Source: Tardiphaga robiniae
GTDB taxonomy: Bacteria; Pseudomonadota; Alphaproteobacteria; Rhizobiales; Xanthobacteraceae
DNA length: 64,000 nt
Reading direction: 5' to 3'
Assembly: GCF_001618955.1 (NCBI RefSeq)
Contig: NZ_LVYV01000023.1
Span: forward strand, 1 to 64,000
Shown: positions 42,517-50,625 of the stretch, in pieces
Numbering within the stretch: the first letter of the stretch is position 1
Layout: each line of letters starts with the position of its first letter
Program-made: the position numbers and the translations under genes
Notes under the pieces: generated by a model
Seen by the model: the letters and a program-made list of their open reading frames with translations, nothing else
Told to the model about the DNA's origin: nothing
The model's database searches: none

Positions 42517-42537
42517 ATGCTGGATATCCTCTCATGA
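42517..42537 (+). other. Six-codon open frame overlapping the next start
   Basis: ATG CTG GAT ATC CTC TCA TGA lies between the stop of the DppB-like gene and the start of the DppC-like gene. Its TGA overlaps the next ATG (ATGA at 42534-42537). It may be chance, or it could couple translation to the permease start. No ribosome site is clear. Confidence 0.3.
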
Positions 42538-43421
42538 CCACGATGACCGACACCGCATTGCAGGCGGCGCCTGCCACCAAGGCCCGCGGCTATTGGGCCA
42601 CGGTCGGCCGCCGCATCGTGCGCGACAAGGTCAGCATGGCCTGCGCGTTCATTCTGCTGCTGATCTTCCTGGCGGCGATCTTTGCGCCCTATCTGCATCT
42701 CGCAGATCCCTATCAGGGCTCGATGATCCGCCGTTTGCGTTTCATCGGCACACCCAATTATCCGCTCGGCACCGACGAACTCGGCCGCGATATGCTGGCG
42801 CGCCTGATCTATGGCGGGCGACTGTCGCTGCTGATCGGCATCCTGCCGGTGATCCTTGCCTTCTTCATCGGGACGGGGCTTGGCGTTGTGGCCGGCTATG
42901 TCGGCGGGAAGCTCAATACCGCAATCATGCGTACCGTCGACGTGTTCTACGCGTTCCCGTCGGTATTGCTGGCCATTGCGATTTCCGGCGCGCTGGGTGC
43001 AGGCATTCTGAACTCGATTGTGTCGTTGACGATCGTCTTCGTGCCGCAGATCACGCGCGTCGCCGAGAGCGTCACGACCGGCGTGCGCAACATGGACTAT
43101 GTGGAAGCCGCGCGTGCCTCCGGCGCGAACGCCTTCACCATCATGCGGGTGCACATGCTCGGCAACGTGCTGGGCTCCATCTTCGTCTACGCGACAGGGC
43201 TGATCTCGGTGTCGATGATCCTCGCCGCCGGTCTGTCGTTTCTCGGCCTCGGCACCAAGCCGCCGGAGCCGGAATGGGGCCTGATGCTGAACACGCTGCG
43301 TACCGCGATCTATGTCAATCCGTGGGTGGCAGCACTCCCTGGTGCGATGATCTTCGCGGTGTCGATCTGTTTCAATCTGCTGAGCGACGGCATGCGCAGT
43401 GCCATGGATATCCGGAACTGA
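42534..43421 (+). CDS. Dipeptide-type ABC permease, DppC-like
   Basis: A 295-residue permease partner. The N-terminal segment holds the RIVRDKVSMACAFILLLIFLAAIFAPYL membrane helix and the LGTDELGRDMLARLIYGGR motif typical of DppC/OppC, then the EAA loop VEAARASGANAFTIMRVHMLGN. It forms a heterodimer with the DppB-like protein. The start ATG at 42534 is just 19 bases after the DppB stop. The next gene starts five bases after its stop. Confidence 0.92.
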   Translation: MTTMTDTALQAAPATKARGYWATVGRRIVRDKVSMACAFILLLIFLAAIFAPYLHLADPYQGSMIRRLRFIGTPNYPLGTDELGRDMLARLIYGGRLSLLIGILPVILAFFIGTGLGVVAGYVGGKLNTAIMRTVDVFYAFPSVLLAIAISGALGAGILNSIVSLTIVFVPQITRVAESVTTGVRNMDYVEAARASGANAFTIMRVHMLGNVLGSIFVYATGLISVSMILAAGLSFLGLGTKPPEPEWGLMLNTLRTAIYVNPWVAALPGAMIFAVSICFNLLSDGMRSAMDIRN

Positions 43422-43425
43422 TGGC

Positions 43426-44487
43426 ATGAGTGATATTGTAGAAGAAATCGACAAGTTGGAGCCGCTGGAAGACATCGGCGGTGTTGCACAGCCGCTGTTG
43501 CAGGTGATCAGCCTGACCAAGCACTTCCCGGTGCGCGGCGGATTGTTCGCGCCGAGCAAGACCGTACGCGCCGTGGACGATGTGTCCTTCGCCATCGCCA
43601 AGGGCGAAACCGTCGGCATCGTTGGCGAGTCCGGCTGCGGCAAGTCGACGACGGCGCGGCTGCTGATGCATCTGATGCCGCGCAACTCGGGCGACATCAT
43701 CTATGATGGCCGCACTGTCGGGCGCGAACTCTCGTTGCGCGAGCTGCGCCGCGGCATGCAGATGGTGTTTCAGGACAGCTATGCCTCGCTCAATCCGCGC
43801 CTGACCATCGAGGAATCGATCGCCTTTGGGCCGAAGGTCCACGGCATGGCAGACAAAGCCGCACGGCTGCTGGCACGTGAGCTGCTCGGCAAGGTCGGCT
43901 TGCGGCCTGAAACCTTTGCCAATCGCTATCCGCATGAAGTCTCCGGCGGCCAGCGTCAGCGCGTCAACATCGCGCGTGCGCTGGCGCTATCGCCGCGTCT
44001 CGTCATTCTCGACGAGGCGGTCTCGGCGCTCGACAAGTCGGTCGAGGCGCAGGTGCTCAACCTGCTGGTCGATCTCAAGCGCGAATTCGGCCTGACCTAT
44101 CTGTTCATCAGCCACGATCTCAACGTGGTGCGTTACATCTCCGACCGCGTGCTGGTGATGTATCTCGGCGAGGTCGTTGAACTCGGCCCGGTGGACGAGG
44201 TCTGGGACGGGCCGGCGCATCCCTATACGCGCGCATTGCTCGCCGCGATGCCGTCATCCGATCCCGACAAGCGCACGGAAACGCCGCCGATCACCGGTGA
44301 TCCGCCGAATCCGATCGATCCACCGTCCGGTTGTCGCTTCCACACACGCTGCCCGTTCGCGGAAGCGATGTGCGGCGAGGCGACGCCGAAACTGACTGAA
44401 ATCACGGTGACTGGCCATCAGGCTGCCTGTTACATGGCGATCCCGGGTTCGGGACACAGCAAAGCACCTGCCGCAGGAGTGCACTGA
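43426..44487 (+). CDS. Dipeptide-type ABC transporter ATPase (DppF-like)
   Basis: A 353-residue ATPase. Walker A GESGCGKST near residues 65-73, the Q-loop FQDSYASLNPR, signature VSGGQRQR, Walker B LVILDEAVSALD, and the family's C-terminal oligopeptide extension with the Cys-containing GCRFHTRCPFAEAMCG near 300-315, a probable metal-cluster region. The DEA in place of DEP in Walker B is seen in other members. ATG 43426 is used; the longer frame overlaps the permease. It follows DppC and is separated from the second ATPase by the AtzG-like and amidase genes. Confidence 0.9.
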   Translation: MSDIVEEIDKLEPLEDIGGVAQPLLQVISLTKHFPVRGGLFAPSKTVRAVDDVSFAIAKGETVGIVGESGCGKSTTARLLMHLMPRNSGDIIYDGRTVGRELSLRELRRGMQMVFQDSYASLNPRLTIEESIAFGPKVHGMADKAARLLARELLGKVGLRPETFANRYPHEVSGGQRQRVNIARALALSPRLVILDEAVSALDKSVEAQVLNLLVDLKREFGLTYLFISHDLNVVRYISDRVLVMYLGEVVELGPVDEVWDGPAHPYTRALLAAMPSSDPDKRTETPPITGDPPNPIDPPSGCRFHTRCPFAEAMCGEATPKLTEITVTGHQAACYMAIPGSGHSKAPAAGVH

Positions 44488-44488
44488 C

Positions 44489-44686
44489 ATGACCAAACCG
44501 ACTGCCAGGCAGATCAAGGCGCTGACCGAAGTCAGCGGCCTTCCCGCATCCGACGAGGTTGCCGAGCGCATCGCCAATTCGATTGGTCCTGCTTTTGAAG
44601 GCTTCGCTGCCGTAGCGGGCACCTTGCCGTTCGATCTCGAGCCCGCAACCTTCCTCGCTGTTCAGAATACGAAGGTTGCCAAATGA
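44489..44686 (+). CDS. GatC/AtzG-like small subunit (DUF4089-type)
   Basis: A 65-residue protein resembling DUF4089, the family of AtzG, the small partner of 1-carboxybiuret hydrolase AtzE. It has the helical first half ARQIKALTEVSGLPASDEVAERIANSIGPAFEGF and the conserved-looking PFDLEPATFLA stretch. AGGAG is eight bases before its ATG, and its stop overlaps the amidase start by four bases (ATGA). In AtzE/AtzG and GatA/GatC complexes, the small protein wraps around the amidase and stabilises it, so a hetero-complex is predicted. The DUF assignment is from memory of the family, not a search. Confidence 0.75.
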   Translation: MTKPTARQIKALTEVSGLPASDEVAERIANSIGPAFEGFAAVAGTLPFDLEPATFLAVQNTKVAK

Positions 44687-46098
44687 GCGTCACCGAACCC
44701 GCATTGCTGTCGCTGACGGAAGTCGCCGACGCTATCGCCACGAAGAAGATTTCGTCGCGCGACGCCACGCAGTCGTGCCTCGATCGCGCCGTGAAATCGC
44801 AGCCGAGTCTCAACGCCTATATGTCGATCGAGGCCGATGCAGCGCTGACGGCGGCGGACGCGGCCGATGCCGCGCTCGCCAAGGGGCAGAGCCGTGGCGT
44901 GCTGCATGGCGTACCGCTGGCGCACAAGGACATGTATTACGACGAAGGGCACGTCGTGACCTGCGGCTCGCATATTCGCCGCAACTGGGTTGCGACTACC
45001 ACGGCGACATCGCTGCAGCGCCTGAAAGACGCTGGTACCGTGCGGCTCGGTTCGCTGCAGATGGTCGAATTCGCCTACGGTCCGCTCGGTCATAACGTGC
45101 ATTACGGCGCCGTGCATAACCCGTGGCATGTCGATCACGTCACCGGCGGGTCATCGTCGGGTTCTGGCTCCGCTGTGGCGGCGCGTCTCACATTTGCGGC
45201 GCTGGGCTCCGACACCGGCGGATCGATCCGGCTGCCGGCGCATTTCTGCGGCGTCTCCGGTTTGAAAACGACCGTCGGTCTGGTCAGTCGCGCCGGCGCG
45301 ATGCCGTTGTCGCAATCGCTTGATACGGTCGGCCCGCTGGCGCGTACCGTGGAAGATTGCGCGCTCGTGACCGGCCTGATGGCCGGCGCCGATCCGCTCG
45401 ATCCGACCACAAGCATGCGCCCTGTGCCGGACTACATGGCGGCGACGCGTGCGTCTGCCAAAGGCATGACCGTCGGCATTCCCAAGGCGTTCTATGTCGA
45501 CGATCTCGACGCCGACACGGCTGCCATTCTGCAGAATACCATTGCGACGCTAAAGGATGAAGGCATCAAGATCGTTGAAGTCGATCTGCCCAATCAGGGC
45601 CAGCTCACGGCGGCGTGCCAGTTCGTACTCGCGACGGAAGCCGCGGCGATGCACAAGCGCTGGATGATCGAGCGCCCGCAGGATTACGGTGCGCAGGTGC
45701 TGATGCGGCTGCAAAACGGCCTCGCCATCACCGGCGTGTCCTATATCGAGGCGCTGCGCTGGCGTGGTCCGGCGCTGGCGGCCTATCTCGCCGCCGTGAC
45801 CGGCACTGATGCCGTGCTCGCTCCGGTCTCGCCCGGGGCAGCTCCGACCATTGCCGAGACCGATGTCGGCAACAGCTCGGGCGCCGAAGCGATGATCCAG
45901 CGGCTGACGCGCTTTACGCGTCCGATCAACTATCTCGGTCTGCCCGGTCTCTCGATCCCGGCCGGCTTCACCAAGGCGAAGCTCCCGGTGGGCATGCAAC
46001 TGATCGGTCGGCCGTTCGATGAATCGACGCTGCTGACCGTCGGTGCCGCATTCCAGCGCGCCACGGACTTCCACAAGCAGTGTCCGGAGTTGGCATGA
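44683..46098 (+). CDS. Amidase (amidase-signature family, AtzE/GatA-like)
   Basis: A 471-residue amidase with the Ser-cis-Ser-Lys triad. Lys82 is in GVPLAHKDM, the cis-Ser is in the TGGSSSGSGSAVAA stretch (residues 154-167; Ser157 by spacing) and nucleophile Ser181 ends SDTGGS. It hydrolyses a C-N amide bond. Its position between two ATPase genes, with an AtzG-like protein translationally coupled upstream and an overlap of four bases with the next ATPase, indicates that it acts on the transported compound. The exact substrate is unknown; aryl amides, ureides or biuret-like compounds are possible. Confidence 0.93.
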   Translation: MSVTEPALLSLTEVADAIATKKISSRDATQSCLDRAVKSQPSLNAYMSIEADAALTAADAADAALAKGQSRGVLHGVPLAHKDMYYDEGHVVTCGSHIRRNWVATTTATSLQRLKDAGTVRLGSLQMVEFAYGPLGHNVHYGAVHNPWHVDHVTGGSSSGSGSAVAARLTFAALGSDTGGSIRLPAHFCGVSGLKTTVGLVSRAGAMPLSQSLDTVGPLARTVEDCALVTGLMAGADPLDPTTSMRPVPDYMAATRASAKGMTVGIPKAFYVDDLDADTAAILQNTIATLKDEGIKIVEVDLPNQGQLTAACQFVLATEAAAMHKRWMIERPQDYGAQVLMRLQNGLAITGVSYIEALRWRGPALAAYLAAVTGTDAVLAPVSPGAAPTIAETDVGNSSGAEAMIQRLTRFTRPINYLGLPGLSIPAGFTKAKLPVGMQLIGRPFDESTLLTVGAAFQRATDFHKQCPELA

Positions 46099-47072
46099 GT
46101 AATCTCGTCGAGGTTCGCAATCTCAACGTCCGGTTCGGCGGCGAACGCACCGTCTATGCGGTGAACGATCTCAATCTCACGCTCGGCGAGGGCGAAGTGC
46201 TCGGTCTCCTCGGCGAGTCCGGGTCGGGCAAGAGCGTCACCTTGCGTGCACTGATGCGATTGCTGCCGAAGAAGCGCACGCAGATCAACGGCACGGTGAA
46301 CGTGCTCGGCAAGGATGTGTTGGTGCTCGACGATGACGAACTCTCGGCATTTCGCGGCCAGACAGTGTCGATGATCTTCCAGGAGCCGGCGCTGGCGCTG
46401 GACCCCGTCTATACGATCGGCCAGCAGATTGCCGAAAGCGTGATGCGTCACGAGGGCAAGAGTCAGGCCGAGGGCGTGAAGCGCGCGCTCGAAATGCTCG
46501 AGGTCGTACGCATTCCCTCCGCCAAGCGTCGCCTCGATGCCTATCCGCACGAGATGTCCGGTGGCATGCGGCAGCGCGCGATGATCGCGCTGGCCTTGGC
46601 GTGCAAGCCGAAGATCCTGCTCGCGGACGAGCCGACCACCGCGCTCGATGCCACCGTGCAGATCCAGATCCTGTTGCTGCTGCGCGAGCTGCAGCGCGAG
46701 TTCGGCATGTCGATCATCTTCGTCACGCACGATATTGGCGTTGCCATCGAGATCTGCGATCGCGTCGCCGTGATGTATGCCGGCCAGATCGTCGAACAGG
46801 GCACGCTGAGCCAGATCGTCCGCTCGGCCGTGCATCCCTATCCGCAGGGGCTGTTGGCTTCCACCGTGCACGGCGCCAAGCGCGGGGCACGGCTGGAGAC
46901 CATTCCCGGTACGCCGCCGTCGCTCGACAAGCCGCCGGTGAATTGCTCCTTCGCGCCGCGCTGCAAATTCGCCCAGCCGCGTTGCGTCGAGGCGCCGCCG
47001 CCGAATGTCGAACTCGCCGACAATCGTGTGGTGCGGTGTATTTTGGCGGAGCAGGCGGCAGTGCCGGCCTGA
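46095..47072 (+). CDS. Dipeptide-type ABC transporter ATPase (DppD-like)
   Basis: A 325-residue ATPase, second of the pair. Walker A GESGSGKSVT near residues 40-49, signature MSGGMRQRAMIALALA, Walker B ILLADEPTTALD, and the C-terminal region with CSFAPRCKFAQPRCVEA. I start at the ATG at 46095, which overlaps the amidase stop (ATGA); the longer frame adds five residues. It pairs with the DppF-like protein to drive the permease. It is the last gene in the rightward operon; the convergent gene ends seven bases downstream. Confidence 0.92.
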   Translation: MSNLVEVRNLNVRFGGERTVYAVNDLNLTLGEGEVLGLLGESGSGKSVTLRALMRLLPKKRTQINGTVNVLGKDVLVLDDDELSAFRGQTVSMIFQEPALALDPVYTIGQQIAESVMRHEGKSQAEGVKRALEMLEVVRIPSAKRRLDAYPHEMSGGMRQRAMIALALACKPKILLADEPTTALDATVQIQILLLLRELQREFGMSIIFVTHDIGVAIEICDRVAVMYAGQIVEQGTLSQIVRSAVHPYPQGLLASTVHGAKRGARLETIPGTPPSLDKPPVNCSFAPRCKFAQPRCVEAPPPNVELADNRVVRCILAEQAAVPA

Positions 47073-47079
47073 CGCCGTC

Positions 47080-47568
47080 CTACCCCGCCAAATTCTTCAG
47101 CAGGAACGTCAGCGCCGTCTGCGCGAAACTGTGCATGTTGCCCGACCGGTCGTTGCTGCCGGTCTCCAGCGTCATGACTTCGTTTCGCGGGCCGGCGACT
47201 GCCATGCAGCTATGGCCGGCGGCATCGCCATAGCGATTGCCGGAGGGGCCGGTTGCGCCAGTTTCCGACAAGCCCCAGTCACAGCCGAGGCGGGTGCGGA
47301 TCTGAGTCGCCAGCAGTTGTGCGTAGGGCTCTGAAGATGAGCGCATGCCCGGTATCCTAAACGCGTCATCGGAAATATCCATCAATACGCGCCTAGCATC
47401 GCGCGTATAGATCACGCCGCCGCCGATGAAATAGGCGGAGGCGCCGGGCACTGCGAGCAGCGCGGCGGAGATCAAGCCGCCGGTCGAGGATTCAGCTATG
47501 CCGATGGTTTGCTTGCGTGCGATCAGCTCAATGGCGATCTTCTCGGCGAGGGGGATGAGATCTCTCAT
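47080..47568 (-). CDS. pncC: PncC/CinA C-terminal-like amidohydrolase
   Basis: A 162-residue stand-alone CinA C-terminal domain. PncC enzymes deamidate nicotinamide mononucleotide to nicotinate mononucleotide, recycling pyridine nucleotides. Motifs are GIAESSTGGLISAALLAVPGAS near residues 22-43, GGGVIYT, and SETGATGPSGNRYGDAAGHS near 95. The usual Cys in ESCTGG is Ser here, and the region after TGATGPSG differs slightly from the canonical form. The ATG at 47568 overlaps the stop of the upstream metallo-hydrolase by four bases. Function as NMN amidase is probable, not certain. Confidence 0.82.
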   Translation of the reverse strand: MRDLIPLAEKIAIELIARKQTIGIAESSTGGLISAALLAVPGASAYFIGGGVIYTRDARRVLMDISDDAFRIPGMRSSSEPYAQLLATQIRTRLGCDWGLSETGATGPSGNRYGDAAGHSCMAVAGPRNEVMTLETGSNDRSGNMHSFAQTALTFLLKNLAG

Positions 47569-48536
47569 GACTTCTTCCCCCAAGGTTTTGACCAAGGCCT
47601 GATCCACGGCTTCTTCGCCAGTGATCCATAGACAGCGCGAATAAAATTCTTGCTGGCCGTTTCGTTCGGGGCCCATTTGGCGTCGAGATCGGCAAATGGC
47701 TTGGCCGCCAGGACCTCATCCTCGGTCTTGCCGTCCTTGATCAGTTTGGCCATGCGATCGCGCGCCGTCACCAGCATGGTGCGATAGTCGACCAGCGCAG
47801 CCTTGTTCGCGAGCGGCCCGTGGCCGGGAACGATCTTGGTGTTGTCGTTCGTCAGTTTCAGATAGGCGTCGGTCGCTGCGATCATCCCCTTGATATTGCC
47901 GCCGTTGAGGACGTCGATGTTGGGATAGCGGCCATTGGTTAATGTATCACCGGTCGCAATGACATTGGCGCTCTTGAAGTAGACATAGGTGTCGCCATCG
48001 GTATGCGCGTTGTCGGGATGGCGCAGTTCGGCGATGCGGCCGCGCAGGCTGAGCTTGAGCTGATGTGTGTAAGTGTTAGTCGGCAGCGCCGCCTTCGGCG
48101 CAGGTGGATTCTGTGCGCCGGTCAGGAAATTCGTGGTGCCTTTTTTCAGGCGGGTTCTGACCTTGACGTTGGCGACGATGGTCGCGCCTTCGTTGGCAAA
48201 GGCCTCGTTGCCGCCAGTATGGTCGCCGTGGAAATGCGTGTTGACGAGATACTTGACCGGCTGCGGCGTCACCGCGGCGATGGCCGCCTTGATCTTGTCG
48301 TGCAGCGGCGCGAATTGGCTGTCGACGAGGATGGCGCCCGATTTGGCCGTGGCCAGCGTCATGTTGCCGCCCTGGCCTTCGAGCATGTAGACGCCGTCAC
48401 CGAGGTCGGTGGTCTTGATCTCGACCTTTGAGAAGTCGGGCGGTGGCGGTGCTGCCGGCGGTGTGGACGCCTGCTGTGCGAGCGCAGGCGCCAGCGCCAG
48501 AAGGGTGAAAACCGCGGCCAGTGTCGTCCGATTCAT
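47565..48536 (-). CDS. Secreted metallo-beta-lactamase-fold hydrolase
   Basis: A 323-residue exported hydrolase. Residues 1-20 form a signal peptide (MNRTTLAAVFTLLALAPALA), followed by a Pro/Ala linker and an MBL domain with zinc-binding NTHFHGDHTGG near 100-110, HPDNAHTDGD near 180, and PGHG near 235. It resembles class B3-like or quinoprotein-associated MBL proteins of unknown substrate. The ATG at 48536 follows GGAG with six bases; the longer frame starts inside the ribosome site. It is coupled to the PncC-like gene downstream. Confidence 0.88.
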   Translation of the reverse strand: MNRTTLAAVFTLLALAPALAQQASTPPAAPPPPDFSKVEIKTTDLGDGVYMLEGQGGNMTLATAKSGAILVDSQFAPLHDKIKAAIAAVTPQPVKYLVNTHFHGDHTGGNEAFANEGATIVANVKVRTRLKKGTTNFLTGAQNPPAPKAALPTNTYTHQLKLSLRGRIAELRHPDNAHTDGDTYVYFKSANVIATGDTLTNGRYPNIDVLNGGNIKGMIAATDAYLKLTNDNTKIVPGHGPLANKAALVDYRTMLVTARDRMAKLIKDGKTEDEVLAAKPFADLDAKWAPNETASKNFIRAVYGSLAKKPWIRPWSKPWGKKS

Positions 48537-48622
48537 CGCAAGCTCCATTCCGAAACAGGCCAGACTTCTAGCATGTTTCGGATCGCGATCTGCTCGCGAA
48601 CACGTGATGTCGACAATGCCGA

Positions 48623-49537
48623 TCAGCGGCCAGAACGGTCACGTTCCGGCGGGACCTGGGAGAGCAGCCAGTCGCGAAAGGCCTTCAGTTTCCGCGAATC
48701 CGACGACGCTTCGGGAGACACCAGATAGAACCCGGCATCGGCGGGCATGCGCATGTCGAAGGGCACCACCAGCCGGCCCTTGGCGAGATCGCCCTCCACA
48801 TAGGTGGTGCGGCCGATCGCGACGCCGAGGCCGTCGATCGCTGCCTGCAGGGTCATGAAGATCATGTCGAAGGTCAGGCCGGGCTGTTTCGAAATATCGG
48901 CCGGCAATCCGGCGGCGGTGAGCCAGAGCCGCCAATCATCGTCATAGCCGCCGCTCGAATGCAGCAGCGTATAGTCCGCGAGATCCTGCGGCTTCAGCAG
49001 CGCCTTCTTTCCGGTGCGGAGCGCCGGGCTGCACACCGGAAACAGATCATCCGCCGTCAGCCAGTCGGCGCGGAGGCCAGGCCATTGGCCGCGGCCGTAG
49101 CGGATCGCCGCATCGACATCGCCGCCCTTGAAATCGACCATGCTGGTCGACGTCGTGATACGCACATCGATATCGGGATGGGCTTTTTGGAACATCGAGA
49201 TGCGCGGCAGGAGCCATTTCGACGCCATCGATGCCAGAGTGCTCACGGTCAGTACGTGGTCGTTGTCTCGTCGCTTGAGCCGGTCTGTGGCAAGACGCAG
49301 ATCGTTGAAAGCCGCGCGCACGCCCGGCAGATAGTCGTGTCCTTGCGGGGTGAGCGCGAGCGCGCGGTTCTGCCGAATAAACAGTTTGAGACCAAGCTCT
49401 TCTTCCAGCCGCTTGATCTGATGGCTGATCGCCGTCTGCGTGACGTTCAACTCGCTCGCCGCATTGGTGAAGCTCAGATGGCGTGCGGCGGCTTCGAAGG
49501 CGCGCAGCCCGTTGAGTGACGGCAACCGGGTGCTCAT
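48623..49537 (-). CDS. LysR-family regulator, GcvA-like
   Basis: A 304-residue LysR regulator with the GcvA/AmpR-type N-terminus RLPSLNGLRAFEAAARHLSFTNAASELNVTQTAISHQIKRLEEELG, and a ligand domain with CSPALRTGK and LHSSGGYDDDWRLWL. ATG 49537 is used, with GGGAG upstream; the longer frame has no supporting features. It is divergent from a DUF1127 gene and an acetyltransferase and may regulate them. This is a common arrangement for this LysR type, but the effector is unknown. Confidence 0.87.
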   Translation of the reverse strand: MSTRLPSLNGLRAFEAAARHLSFTNAASELNVTQTAISHQIKRLEEELGLKLFIRQNRALALTPQGHDYLPGVRAAFNDLRLATDRLKRRDNDHVLTVSTLASMASKWLLPRISMFQKAHPDIDVRITTSTSMVDFKGGDVDAAIRYGRGQWPGLRADWLTADDLFPVCSPALRTGKKALLKPQDLADYTLLHSSGGYDDDWRLWLTAAGLPADISKQPGLTFDMIFMTLQAAIDGLGVAIGRTTYVEGDLAKGRLVVPFDMRMPADAGFYLVSPEASSDSRKLKAFRDWLLSQVPPERDRSGR

Positions 49538-49672
49538 CCACGCTCTCCCTGGCGATTCAACCCCACTTCCTATCCATGAGTTTGTCTCATGTGACGCGGT
49601 GCACAATGTCGTTTGTGCAATGTGAGAATGAAGCCGATATTTCCTCCATAAACTTAGCTTCAGGAGAGCAAA

Positions 49673-49876
49673 ATGTCTACTTGCACCCGTGAATCGATGA
49701 CAAATCATCATGCTCCGCTCAGCTTGGCGGCCATCGCCGAGACGTTCGACGTCTGGCGCGAGCGCGCCCATCAACGCCGCGAACTGGTGCATTGGAGCGA
49801 GCGTGACATCCACGATGCCGGCCTTTCGGTGGGGGACGTGATGGCTGAAGCCAGCAAGCCGTTCTGGCGTGCATAG
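49673..49876 (+). CDS. DUF1127 small protein
   Basis: A 67-residue small basic-acidic protein of the DUF1127 type (YjiS-like). After a short N-terminal stretch, FDVWRERAHQRRELVHWSERDIHDAGLSVGDVMAEASKPFW shows the typical W..R...R.L..L..RDL.DIG pattern; the last turn, often followed by W, is kept. GGAG lies about six bases before the start. DUF1127 proteins in alphaproteobacteria affect phosphate, stress or RNA-related regulation. Its GNAT neighbour starts 29 bases downstream, so they may be co-transcribed. Confidence 0.82.
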   Translation: MSTCTRESMTNHHAPLSLAAIAETFDVWRERAHQRRELVHWSERDIHDAGLSVGDVMAEASKPFWRA

Positions 49877-49905
49877 GACGATCCGATCGTTCGGGAGCAA
49901 CTGTC

Positions 49906-50517
49906 ATGCAACATCTCAACCTCGATGACCTCGGTCAGTATTCCGATGTGGTGTTGTCACGCAGCGGCGCTGCGGTGACGGTTCGATTCGTTGAACTTGC
50001 CGATGCGGACGCACTCCAGGCCTATTTCCGTGGCCTGTCGGTCCGGTCGCGCTACAATCGCCTGATGGGCGCCGCCAGCGAATTGCCGGCGGCGCAGCTC
50101 GACAAGTTCATTCATGTCGGCGAGGCCGACAGCTTCTCTGTCGTCGCGACGGTCTCGCGCGATGGCTCAGAGACCATTGTCGGCGAAGCCCGCTACGCAT
50201 TCGATGAAGCGACGTCCCGTTTCGAACTGGGCCTGTCCGTGGCCGATTCCATGCAAGGGCAGGGCATCGGCGTGGCACTCATGTCCAATTTGGAATGCCG
50301 TGCTGCGGCGCTCGGAGCCGACCAGCTCTTCGGAGATACATTGCGCTCAAACGAGGCAATGCTCGCACTGGCCCGCAAGGCCGGCTTCACATTCGCGCCG
50401 ACGCCAGGCGATTGGAAGCAGGTGCGCTTCGTAAAGCAGATCGATACGGTGCCAACCGCAAACCCATGTGCGGTCTGGCGCCTCGCAGCGCAATCCCTGC
50501 AGCCGATACTTGCCTAA
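49906..50517 (+). CDS. GNAT-family N-acetyltransferase
   Basis: A 203-residue acetyltransferase of the GNAT fold. The acetyl-CoA pyrophosphate loop is QGQGIGVAL near residues 117-125, preceded by the SRFELGLSVADSM strand and followed by the long helix and RKAGFTF. The FRGLSVRSRYNRLMG segment resembles the acetyltransferases in the YfiQ-like or bacterial Pat-associated group. GGAG is upstream of the ATG. Possible protein or small-molecule acetylation; no clear substrate. Next to DUF1127, divergent from a LysR gene. Confidence 0.85.
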   Translation: MQHLNLDDLGQYSDVVLSRSGAAVTVRFVELADADALQAYFRGLSVRSRYNRLMGAASELPAAQLDKFIHVGEADSFSVVATVSRDGSETIVGEARYAFDEATSRFELGLSVADSMQGQGIGVALMSNLECRAAALGADQLFGDTLRSNEAMLALARKAGFTFAPTPGDWKQVRFVKQIDTVPTANPCAVWRLAAQSLQPILA

Positions 50518-50551
50518 GCGCGGCAACACTCGCCACGTTCAGGCAAGGTAT

Positions 50552-50604
50552 GATGCGACGAAGCAATTCAATCCCTCTCTAGCTCAGGATTGCTTCGTCG
50601 CATC
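50552..50604. repeat. Perfect 16-base inverted repeat
   Basis: GATGCGACGAAGCAAT (50552-50567) and ATTGCTTCGTCGCATC (50589-50604) are exact reverse complements with 21 bases between. The ATTGCTTCGTCGC core resembles, from memory, a palindromic repeat common in Bradyrhizobium-like genomes. It separates the acetyltransferase gene and the convergent SDR, so it can also work as a terminator-like hairpin. Confidence 0.75.
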
Positions 50605-50625
50605 TGCGTGTCCTGAAGACGGCGC

